This document shows positions 23,454-28,934 of a stretch of DNA of 28,934 nucleotides, piece by piece. The notes beneath the pieces were generated by a model. The model had not been told where the DNA came from and searched no databases. It was given only the letters and a program-made list of their open reading frames with translations. The stretch's first letter is position 1; the number at the start of each line of letters is the position of its first letter. Origin of the DNA: CALAEC01 sp050692915 (GTDB lineage: Bacteria > Actinomycetota > UBA4738 > CALAEC01); NCBI GenBank assembly GCA_050692915.1, contig JBOGVU010000026.1, positions 1 through 28,934 on the forward strand. The letters run 5' to 3'. The translations under genes and the position numbers were made by a program.

Positions 23454-24898
23454 AGGGCGCCCGACTGCGCCGGGGGGCCGGGCTTCGCCTGCGCATCACC
23501 ATCGCGTTCGTGGGGGCCGCGCTGGCCGTCTCGGCCCTGGTGGCGGGGACCACGTACGCGCTGGCGGAACGGTACCTGGTGCGCCAGCGGGTCGATGACG
23601 CCCTCCAGCAGAGCCTGTCGAACATCCGGTTCGCCTCCCAGTTCCTGGCCACCACGGCCGAGGAAGAGGTTGAGGAGGAGCTCGCCGAGGAAGTGCTCGA
23701 GGAGCAGCTCTCGGAGCTGGTCGACCTCCTGGAGGCCAGGGGGACCGTGGACGCCATGATCGTGCGGGACACCACGCCGATCGCCTCCTCGATCACGATC
23801 TCGCTCGACACCGTCCCACCGGGGCTCCGGAACGCGGCCGAGGGGGGCCGGGTCGGGTATACGCTCACCGGCGCCCCGCAGCGGATGGTGTTCGGCTCGC
23901 CGGTGCCGAACCAGGGCCTGGAGGCGTACTTCTTCTTCCCCATGGCCGACCTCGGGGAGACGCTCGGGGTCCTGGGCCGGGTGCTGATCGGCGTGTCGAT
24001 CGGGGCGGTGCTCCTGGCCACCCTGGTGGGCGCCCGGGTCAGCACCAGGCTGATCGACCCGGTCCGGCGGGCCAGCCGGGCCGCCCGGCGGGTGGCCGAG
24101 GGGCTCCTGGAGACCCGGCTCCAGGTCCAGGGCGGGGACGAGCTGGCCGCCCTGGCCACCTCGTTCAACGACATGGCCGCCGCGCTCGAGGAGCGGATCG
24201 CCCGGGAGCGCCGGTTCGTCGGCGACGTGTCCCACGAGCTCCGCACGCCGCTGACCACGCTCCGGGCCTCCACCGACTACCTCCTCCAGCACGGCGAGGG
24301 GCTGACGCCCCCGGTGCGCCGCGCCGCCGAGCTGCTGGCCGCCGACCTCGAGTACCTCCAGCGCCTGGTGGACGACCTGCTCGACCTTTCCCGGGTGGAG
24401 GCCGGCCGGGTGGACATGGCGTGGGAGCGGCTGAACGTGGCCGACCTGGCCCGCGAGGTGGTGGCCCGGCGGACCCGGACCGGCGACCAGGTGGTGCGGG
24501 TGGAGGTGGAGGCCGAGCCCGACAGCCTGGCCACGGTGGCCGACAAGCAGCGGCTGGAGCGCGTGGTGGGGAACCTCCTCGACAACGCGCTCAGCCACGG
24601 CGGGGGGAAGGACGTCACGATCCGCGTCGGGGCCGAGGACGGCTCGGTCCGGCTCGCCGTCGAGGACCGCGGCCCCGGCATCCCGCCGGAGGCGGCGCAC
24701 CGCATCTTCGAGCGTTTCTACAAGGCCGACCCTTCCCGGCGACGCCGGGAGGGCAGGGGCTCGGGACTCGGCCTGGCCATCGCCCGGGAGAACGCGCACC
24801 TCCATGGCGGCGAGATCTACGTGTTCAACGGCCGGAGCGGGGGAACACGGTTCGAGCTTCACCTGCCCCGCCGAGAGCAGGAGCCGGTGGAGCGGTGA
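23450..24898 (+). CDS. sensor histidine kinase (MtrB-like)
   Basis: A 482-residue kinase. Membrane helix 1 is at about residues 15-37 and helix 2 at about 176-197, enclosing an extracytoplasmic domain that contains a striking acidic heptad-like stretch EEEVEEELAEEVLEEQLSEL (residues 71-90). After HAMP comes GDVSHELRTPLTTLRAS with His262, then NLLDNALSHGG, EDRGPGIPPEAA, IFERFYKAD and GSGLGLAIARENA. It should phosphorylate the regulator encoded directly upstream. Its stop overlaps the lipoprotein start (GTGA). The acidic helix may sense cations or bind wall components, but that is speculation. Confidence 0.92.
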   Translation: MKGARLRRGAGLRLRITIAFVGAALAVSALVAGTTYALAERYLVRQRVDDALQQSLSNIRFASQFLATTAEEEVEEELAEEVLEEQLSELVDLLEARGTVDAMIVRDTTPIASSITISLDTVPPGLRNAAEGGRVGYTLTGAPQRMVFGSPVPNQGLEAYFFFPMADLGETLGVLGRVLIGVSIGAVLLATLVGARVSTRLIDPVRRASRAARRVAEGLLETRLQVQGGDELAALATSFNDMAAALEERIARERRFVGDVSHELRTPLTTLRASTDYLLQHGEGLTPPVRRAAELLAADLEYLQRLVDDLLDLSRVEAGRVDMAWERLNVADLAREVVARRTRTGDQVVRVEVEAEPDSLATVADKQRLERVVGNLLDNALSHGGGKDVTIRVGAEDGSVRLAVEDRGPGIPPEAAHRIFERFYKADPSRRRREGRGSGLGLAIARENAHLHGGEIYVFNGRSGGTRFELHLPRREQEPVER

Positions 24899-25452
24899 GG
24901 CTCGCGGCGGTCCTGACGGTGGCAGCGATCCTCGCCGGCGCGTGCCAGAGCGAGGGCCTCACGCTCCTGTCCGAGGCCGACCTGCCCGAGGACGTGTACG
25001 GCTCGCCGGGCCCGACGCCGGCGGAGACGCCGGAGATCCCTGAGAACGGAATCGTCTACCTGGTCCGGGACGGACACCTGGTGACCAGGTTCCAGTCGAT
25101 CCAACCGACCTCCGACTCGCTGGCCGAGGGACTCGTCCTGGCACTGATCGCCGCGTCCCCCGGGGGCCCGGTGAGCACCGCCATCCCCGACAACACCCGG
25201 CTGAACGAGGTCCGGATCGACGGGCCGGTGGCCACCGTCGACCTGTCCTCGGAGTTCGAGGGGGCCGCCCCCCCCGAGCTGCTGACCCTCCGGATCGCCC
25301 AGGTCGTGTACACCCTGACCCAGGAGGGCACCGACATCAGCGCGGTGCGCATCAGCATCGACGGCGTCCCCCAGCAGCTCAAGACGCCGGACCTCCCGGT
25401 CACCCGCGGGGACTACCGGGGCGTCGCTCCGCCGAACGAGGGACGGAGGTAG
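24895..25452 (+). CDS. GerMN-domain lipoprotein (LpqB-like, short)
   Basis: A 185-residue predicted lipoprotein. The signal peptide MRLAAVLTVAAILAGAC ends in a lipobox-like AGAC with the candidate acylated Cys at residue 17. After a Pro/Thr-rich linker comes a GerMN-type domain (about residues 50-155), NGIVYLVRDGHLVTRF through VATVDLSSEF and RIAQVVYTLTQEG to VRISIDG. In mycobacteria and relatives LpqB binds MtrB and tunes the MtrAB system. This version lacks the large C-terminal propeller-like region of LpqB, so it may be a minimal form. The GTG start overlaps the kinase stop, implying coupled expression. Confidence 0.85.
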   Translation: MRLAAVLTVAAILAGACQSEGLTLLSEADLPEDVYGSPGPTPAETPEIPENGIVYLVRDGHLVTRFQSIQPTSDSLAEGLVLALIAASPGGPVSTAIPDNTRLNEVRIDGPVATVDLSSEFEGAAPPELLTLRIAQVVYTLTQEGTDISAVRISIDGVPQQLKTPDLPVTRGDYRGVAPPNEGRR

Positions 25453-25720
25453 GGCCGGCGCCCCACAGCGGGAGCCGTGCTAGGGCCCGCCTTCACGAAA
25501 CCGTCATATCGTCGTCGCGGAAGCGAAACGGCGGGTGGGCATCCTCGGTGGTGCTGGAGGCGACCATCCCCCTCCCGTCCGGGGCTGGTCGCCAGGCGCG
25601 GAGCCCTCCTCCGGCGGACGGTCGGTCTCTCGAGCCGAGACCAGCCTCCCTCCGGGGGATCCCCTCTCCACCCGTACCCGGCCGGGGGAGGGCCCGCGCA
25701 TCACCCTCCCCGCGCCCTCG
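25453..25720. other. gene-free gap between convergent genes
   Basis: A 268-nt stretch without a supportable gene. It holds a 12-nt copy of the TetR operator half-site (CGTCATATCGTC, 25502-25513), a strong hairpin at 25559-25593, and a second small inverted repeat GGTCTC-tcgagcc-GAGACC at 25624-25642. The structures may terminate the two converging transcripts or be part of a small RNA. Confidence 0.5.
25559..25593. terminator. hairpin between convergent genes
   Basis: GGCGACCA (25559-25566) pairs with TGGTCGCC (25586-25593). After one mismatch CCCC (25568-25571) pairs with GGGG (25581-25584), leaving a 9-nt loop. It is a likely bidirectional transcription stop, though without a T-run. Confidence 0.45.
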
Positions 25721-26692
25721 CTAGATCCGGCCGGCCTTCCCGGCGATCTGCGCGAGCCGACGGTTCAGGGCGTCGAGGACTGCTCTGGCGCCGCTCTCGA
25801 TCTCCTGGCCCTTCGGGCTCGTCACCGCCCCGACGTACCGCTGGCTCCCCACCCGCACCGTCACCACCAGGACGTCGAGGTCGTCGGCCGCGTCGCTGCG
25901 GTACACGCCCTCCACCGTCACGTCGGTATCGAGGAGCGGCTTCATCGCGTCGCCCACGGCCTGGGCGGACGCGTAGGAACGCCCGGCCTCGGTCGGCTGT
26001 CCCCGGCCGCGGCCCCGCAGCATCTGGCCCCGCCAGTCGAGGACGACGTCGACCGACGACTCGTCGTCCAACCCCACGGTCAGGTCGATGAGCCGGACCC
26101 TGGGCTCCTCCGCCCCGGTCTCACCGTCGATCTCCTCGATCCGGACGGATTCGTCCCCGACCGTCCTGGCCAGCTCGTGGCGGGCCAGGTCGGGGTCGCC
26201 GCTCGGGTCCAGGAGCACGCGGAGGGAGGGCGGATCCCCCGGCGCCATCTCGGCCCAGGACACTCCCGGGATCTCCCGGACCCGCTGCTCCAGCGAGGGG
26301 GGAAGGTCCTCGCGGCGAACGGTCAGCCACTCGATGACGAACCGGGCGAAGCGGAGGGCGTCGGATCCGGCCGCGGCCGTGACCCCACGGAGGATGACGA
26401 TCTTGCTCCCGTTCCTCCCCAGCCACCGGGCATGGGCCATCGGCACGTTCACCTCGGCCTCCACCGTCCCCTCGACCATGGCGTGGCGGGCCTGCTCCAC
26501 GAGCTCGGCGACGTCGGAAGTGGACAGGCCCCTGGGCTCCAGGAGGAGGTGCTCCGCCCCGGACGGCGTCAGGAGGATGAAGGCACCCGACTCGGCCTCG
26601 GTCTCCTCAACCAGCCACCGGAGGACGTCACCGATGGCCGCGGCCTCGTTCGCTTGCGGCGACTCGGGCTCGGGAACTTCGGTCGTCGGCAT
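25721..26692 (-). CDS. hypothetical two-domain protein, GAF-like N-terminus
   Basis: A 323-residue cytoplasmic protein I do not recognise. The N-terminal part (about 15-125) alternates strands and helices in a GAF/roadblock-like way (DVLRWLVEETEAESGAFILL; GSKIVILRG). The C-terminal part (about 210-320) has VDVVLDWRGQMLRGRGRG, VEGVYR, LDVLVVTVRVGSQRYVGA and a final helix ARAVLDALNRRLAQI, a pattern seen in other actinobacterial hypothetical proteins. ATG 26692 has GGGAAG upstream; ATG 26752, 20 codons earlier, is an alternative with CGGAG directly before it. It has no membrane segment and lies 178 nt downstream of the winged-helix gene on the same strand. Confidence 0.65.
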   Translation of the reverse strand: MPTTEVPEPESPQANEAAAIGDVLRWLVEETEAESGAFILLTPSGAEHLLLEPRGLSTSDVAELVEQARHAMVEGTVEAEVNVPMAHARWLGRNGSKIVILRGVTAAAGSDALRFARFVIEWLTVRREDLPPSLEQRVREIPGVSWAEMAPGDPPSLRVLLDPSGDPDLARHELARTVGDESVRIEEIDGETGAEEPRVRLIDLTVGLDDESSVDVVLDWRGQMLRGRGRGQPTEAGRSYASAQAVGDAMKPLLDTDVTVEGVYRSDAADDLDVLVVTVRVGSQRYVGAVTSPKGQEIESGARAVLDALNRRLAQIAGKAGRI

Positions 26693-26870
26693 CGGTCTGC
26701 TTCCCGTCGTGAGCGAAGAGGCCGGGCCGGTTCCCACCCGAGATTCAGGCATCTCCGTGTCCCGCCTCCAGATCGCGCCGCCCTCGCGGCTCCGTGCGGG
26801 CACACGTGCACGCGTAAGACAAGCAGGCTAACTGAGGCCCCGCAATCCGCCAAGCGGGAGACGCCGTAGG

Positions 26871-27506
26871 CTATTTGGCTGACCCTTTGGCCCCCAGGAC
26901 GTCCAGGATGGCCTGGGCGTCGGCATCCTCCAGGGGGGACGCCGGTCGGGCCTTGGCCGCCTCGACCACCGTCCGGAGGTTCGACTCGGTCATCTCCAGG
27001 CGACGGCGCAGGGCGGCCACCTCGTCCTCGAGCCCCTCGGACCGGCGGCGGTCCTCACCGGCCCGCCGGGTGACCTCGACCGCCTCCCGGCGAGCGGCGT
27101 CCGCCTCGATCCGGGCCCGGTCCAGGGCGGACCGCAGCTCCGCAACCTCGGCGGACAGCTCGATCAGCCGCTCGATCACCGCGCGGCCCAGCCCCTCGTA
27201 GGTGGGTCTCTCCTCAGCCTCGGCCTCGTCCTTCTCCCTGGCGCGGCGCCGGGTCGGCCGGCGCACCGAGGCCGGCTCCCCCGGCTCCAGGGGCCGGGCG
27301 TCGAGGAGACGGTACCGGTTCCCCTCCTGGGCGATCCGGCCCCGGGCCATCAGAGCCCTGACGGCCCTGGCCACGCTCAGCCGGTTGGTGATGCCCGAGC
27401 CCGCGGCGAGCTCCGCCGGCGCGGACGGGATGAGCTCCCCCACCGCTGACCGCTCCTGCGCGGCCGCCAGGATGGCGTTGCTCTCTAAAAGGCTTTGCTC
27501 GTTCAT
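26871..27506 (-). CDS. winged-helix / coiled-coil protein
   Basis: A 211-residue protein. Residues 1-70 look like a winged helix: SAPAELAAGSG, then NRLSVARAVRALMARGRIAQ and a wing EGNRYRLLD. A basic, acidic-flanked linker (RRPTRRRAREKDEAEAEE) leads to a long coiled coil (about 105-190, VIERLIELSAEVAELRSALD and EDEVAALRRRLEMTESN). It may be a DNA-binding protein that oligomerises through the coil, such as a nucleoid or partition-like factor. ATG 27506 sits 7 nt after TACAAA (27514-27519) and has no Shine-Dalgarno, so it is probably leaderless. The frame extends to 27560 without support. Confidence 0.7.
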   Translation of the reverse strand: MNEQSLLESNAILAAAQERSAVGELIPSAPAELAAGSGITNRLSVARAVRALMARGRIAQEGNRYRLLDARPLEPGEPASVRRPTRRRAREKDEAEAEERPTYEGLGRAVIERLIELSAEVAELRSALDRARIEADAARREAVEVTRRAGEDRRRSEGLEDEVAALRRRLEMTESNLRTVVEAAKARPASPLEDADAQAILDVLGAKGSAK

Positions 27507-27521
27507 CACTCTGTTTGTATC
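27502..27521 (-). promoter_or_regulatory. -10 box and GTGAT direct repeat at the winged-helix gene
   Basis: Read on the minus strand, GTGAT-acaaacaga-GTGAT spans the TACAAA -10 box and the start codon. The AT-rich composition is unlike the flanks. The repeat could be an autoregulatory site for the winged-helix protein. Confidence 0.3.
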
Positions 27522-27575
27522 ACGGCGCCCCCACCGCCGCCCACCGCGAAAGACCGACAAAAGGCCGCCGAGGGC

Positions 27576-27605
27576 TTGCCACCGGGCCAGTGGGTGGTGT
27601 ACAAA
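27576..27605 (+). promoter_or_regulatory. plus-strand promoter TTGCCA-N18-TACAAA
   Basis: The -35 TTGCCA (27576-27581) and -10 TACAAA (27600-27605) have an 18-nt spacer. Transcription would begin near 27612, the first base of a perfect hairpin. No plus-strand protein gene follows, so it would make a non-coding RNA antisense to the infA end. Confidence 0.35.
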
Positions 27606-27611
27606 TGCTCT

Positions 27612-27647
27612 TGGAACCGCTGGAGTCTTCGGGCTCCGGCGGTTCCA
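27612..27647 (+). ncRNA. 16-bp hairpin with UUCG loop, candidate small RNA or infA terminator
   Basis: On the plus strand 16 base pairs form without interruption (27612-27627 with 27632-27647), including two G-U pairs, capped by C(UUCG)G, an exceptionally stable tetraloop. On the minus strand the G-U pairs become A-C mismatches and the loop becomes CGAA, so the structure is better formed in a plus-strand RNA. Against that, its place 10 nt after the infA stop suits a minus-strand terminator. There is no T-run on either side. Confidence 0.45.
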
Positions 27648-27656
27648 TTCGTTGGG

Positions 27657-27674
27657 CCTACCGGTGCCGGTAGG
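27657..27674. terminator. inverted repeat over the infA stop codon
   Basis: CCTACCGG-tg-CCGGTAGG is a perfect 8-bp inverted repeat covering the last codons and stop of infA. With the larger hairpin at 27612-27647 it forms a tandem pair of structures at the infA 3' end. Confidence 0.4.
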
Positions 27675-27972
27675 TGATCCTTCCCCGGGTCAGGTCGTAT
27701 GCAGACAGCTCCAGGGTGACCCGGTCCCCCGGCAGGATGCGGATGTAGTGCTTCCGCATCTTCCCGGAGATGTGCCCCAGCACCCGGTGCCCGTTGTCCA
27801 GGTCCACCCGGAACATCGTGTTCGGGAGAGCCTCCACGATGGTCCCCTCCACCTGGAGGGTCTCCTCCTTCGGCGCGCCGGCCCGTTCCGCCCGCTTGGC
27901 GCGATCGGCGGCGGTCACCGGCCTCCGGCCGGCGGAGCGTCTGGGAGGCGGTCGTCCTCTGCGTCGTGCCAC
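27658..27972 (-). CDS. infA: translation initiation factor IF-1 with basic N-terminal extension
   Basis: IF-1 occupies residues 35-104: KEETLQVEGTIVEALPNTMF, then VDLDNGHRVLGHISGKMRK, HYIRILPGDRVTLELS and YDLTRGRITYR, a close match to the universal OB-fold factor that binds the 30S A site. About 34 extra residues precede it (MARRRGRPPPRRSAGRRP, then an Ala/Arg/Glu helix), where normal IF-1 begins one or two residues before KEE. GTG 27972 sits 7 nt after TACCCT, so a leaderless start is plausible. An internal GTG (27918) after GGAGG would shorten the extension by 18 residues. No ribosomal-protein genes are adjacent, unlike the usual infA-rpmJ-rpsM setting, so this may be a second IF-1 copy. 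Confidence 0.88.
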   Translation of the reverse strand: MARRRGRPPPRRSAGRRPVTAADRAKRAERAGAPKEETLQVEGTIVEALPNTMFRVDLDNGHRVLGHISGKMRKHYIRILPGDRVTLELSAYDLTRGRITYRHR

Positions 27973-28003
27973 GGCGTGAAGGGTACCAGACGAAGCGAAC
28001 GGC

Positions 28004-28372
28004 CTATCCGACGCCGAGCCCGGTCATCAGCGCGCGAAGCGTGAGGCCGAAGCAGAAGAACGCGGCCAGCGCGAACGGCGCCCACGGACGGTGGGCGAAG
28101 GCGTCACGGGCCAGGACGTGGGCCACGCCGAGCACCAGCGCCGGGAAGATCGCCCCGTACACGATGTGCAGGAGCGAGGCCCGGCCCCCCGTGAGGAGCA
28201 GGGTCACCCCGACCACGGCCTGGATCAGGACGGTCCCCTGGACGAACCCGAGCACCCACCAGAACGCCCGCCCCGGCCCCCGGCGGACGATCCACGTCGT
28301 CAGGCCCCACAGCCACAGGAGGCCGAACGCCCCGACGACCCCCCAGCCCGCGACGAGGTGAAGCGAGCGCAC
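28004..28372 (-). CDS. four-helix membrane protein
   Basis: A 122-residue integral membrane protein with four hydrophobic helices (about residues 4-28, 38-60, 66-88 and 96-115). Histidines sit near helix ends (LHLVAGWG, LLHIVYG, VAHVLA), which would allow haem coordination as in small cytochrome b561-like proteins, but this is only suggestive. The GTG start at 28372 lies 6 nt after the stop of the Bpa gene, so the two are probably cotranscribed. No named family recognised. Confidence 0.7.
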   Translation of the reverse strand: MRSLHLVAGWGVVGAFGLLWLWGLTTWIVRRGPGRAFWWVLGFVQGTVLIQAVVGVTLLLTGGRASLLHIVYGAIFPALVLGVAHVLARDAFAHRPWAPFALAAFFCFGLTLRALMTGLGVG

Positions 28373-28378
28373 GCGCGC

Positions 28379-28870
28379 TCAGAGGTACTGGCCCGGCGGG
28401 CCCCCGGCCTCCTGCTGGGGCTGTCCCGGCATCTGCCCCGGGGTGAGCTGGCGGCGCCGCACCTCCTGGAGGGCCGCCTGGGCCTGCGCGTGCTGGGCCC
28501 ACAGCGCGGCCTGGATCCCGTGGAACAGGCCCTCGAGCCAGCCGAGGAGCTGCGCCTGGGCCACCCTGATCTCGGACTCGCTGGCCGGCTTGCCGATCGG
28601 CCCGATCAGCGTATCCAGCTCCTTCTGCAGATCCGGCGAGAGGGCTTCCTTCAGCTCGTCCACGGACGACCTGTAGATCTCGGCCAGCCGGTCCCGCCCG
28701 GGCTCGTCGATGGTGGCGCCGCGAACCTCCTCGACCAGCTCCCGGATCATCGAGGCGATCCTCAGGAGCTTGGCCGGTTGGGCGATCATCCCCTCGCCCT
28801 CTGCGCCGGGGACTCCGGCCGGCTCGCCGGGGGTGATGATCTGCGCGCGTGGCTGCGGCTGGTCGCTCAC
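28379..28870 (-). CDS. bpa: bacterial proteasome activator Bpa (PafE)
   Basis: A 163-residue ATP-independent proteasome activator that forms a ring docking on the 20S core and feeds it unfolded proteins such as heat-shock repressor HspR in mycobacteria. The helical core AKLLRIASMIRELVEEVRGA, then SVDELKEALSPDLQKELDTL and AQAQLLGWLEGLFHGIQAAL match the family. The C-terminus GQYL is the HbYX-like tail that inserts into proteasome alpha-ring pockets. GTG 28870 is preferred: a -10-like TATCCT lies 9 nt upstream and the residues before it (to 28891) look untranslated. Its presence implies prcBA genes elsewhere in the genome and supports an actinobacterial origin. Confidence 0.92.
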   Translation of the reverse strand: MSDQPQPRAQIITPGEPAGVPGAEGEGMIAQPAKLLRIASMIRELVEEVRGATIDEPGRDRLAEIYRSSVDELKEALSPDLQKELDTLIGPIGKPASESEIRVAQAQLLGWLEGLFHGIQAALWAQHAQAQAALQEVRRRQLTPGQMPGQPQQEAGGPPGQYL

Positions 28871-28905
28871 GGTCCGGCCAGGATATCGCACCCGCCAGGA
28901 GTCGC

Positions 28906-28934
28906 TCAGAGCAGGGCCCGGGCCAGTGCGGTGG
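28906..28934 (-). CDS. 3' end of an upstream gene (cut by window)
   Basis: Read on the minus strand, the last bases give TALARALL followed by TGA (28906-28908), a plausible helical C-terminus in the same direction as bpa, 35 nt before its start. Too short to identify. Confidence 0.3.

Noticed and set aside
27612..27674. tRNA gene
   Set aside because: The paired segments form simple hairpins; there is no cloverleaf, anticodon arm or T-loop GTTCGA pattern.

Overview
This window is about 29 kb of very GC-rich bacterial DNA with short intergenic gaps, many start/stop overlaps (ATGA, GTGA, TGATG) and frequent GTG starts. The gene content points to an actinobacterium, probably from a deep or poorly sampled lineage. 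The evidence is a bacterial proteasome activator (Bpa) ending in GQYL, an MtrA/MtrB/LpqB-like operon, a pair of ArsA-family ATPases, and several starts that look leaderless (a TAnnnT -10 box 6-8 nt before the start codon). I saw no tRNA, rRNA, CRISPR array, insertion sequence or phage gene. No gap between genes exceeds about 270 nt.

Layout. 1-5580 (+): an SDR oxidoreductase cut by the window edge, a small membrane protein, an ethanolamine-permease-like APC transporter, a glutamine-synthetase-family ligase and two class I glutamine-amidotransferase-fold hydrolases. Together these look like an uptake and gamma-glutamylation route for an amine used as a nitrogen source. 5622-9158: a four-gene minus-strand operon of two paralogous small proteins followed by two paralogous but divergent ArsA/Get3-like ATPases, with a small membrane protein converging on it and a membrane-anchored protein diverging from it. 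This is the best candidate for an undescribed system. 9196-12484 (-): CstA-type transporter, CxxC thioredoxin-like protein, NfeD-like protein and GreA-family factor. 12490-14260 (+): a TetR regulator behind a near-perfect 31-bp palindrome, then a diiron ferritin-like protein. 14273-15797 (-): an ECF sigma factor, apparently with a CTG start, and a membrane protein placed as an anti-sigma factor. 15873-17113: GNAT acetyltransferase, a frameshifted PaaI-type thioesterase and a small basic protein.

17193-21520 (-) is a tightly coupled operon: signal-peptide protein with a DDNSGPGS tail, APH-fold kinase, OmpR-type response regulator, membrane-anchored acidic SGPGS-repeat protein, histidine kinase. 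21663-25452 (+) holds a CapA-family protein and a second two-component system with a GerMN lipoprotein (MtrA-MtrB-LpqB-like). 25721-28934 (-) holds an unrecognised two-domain protein, a winged-helix/coiled-coil protein, an N-terminally extended IF-1, a four-helix membrane protein, Bpa and the end of one more gene. Two strong hairpins and a plausible plus-strand promoter next to the end of infA suggest a small RNA there.

All assignments come from reading the sequence and translations by eye; no database search was run.
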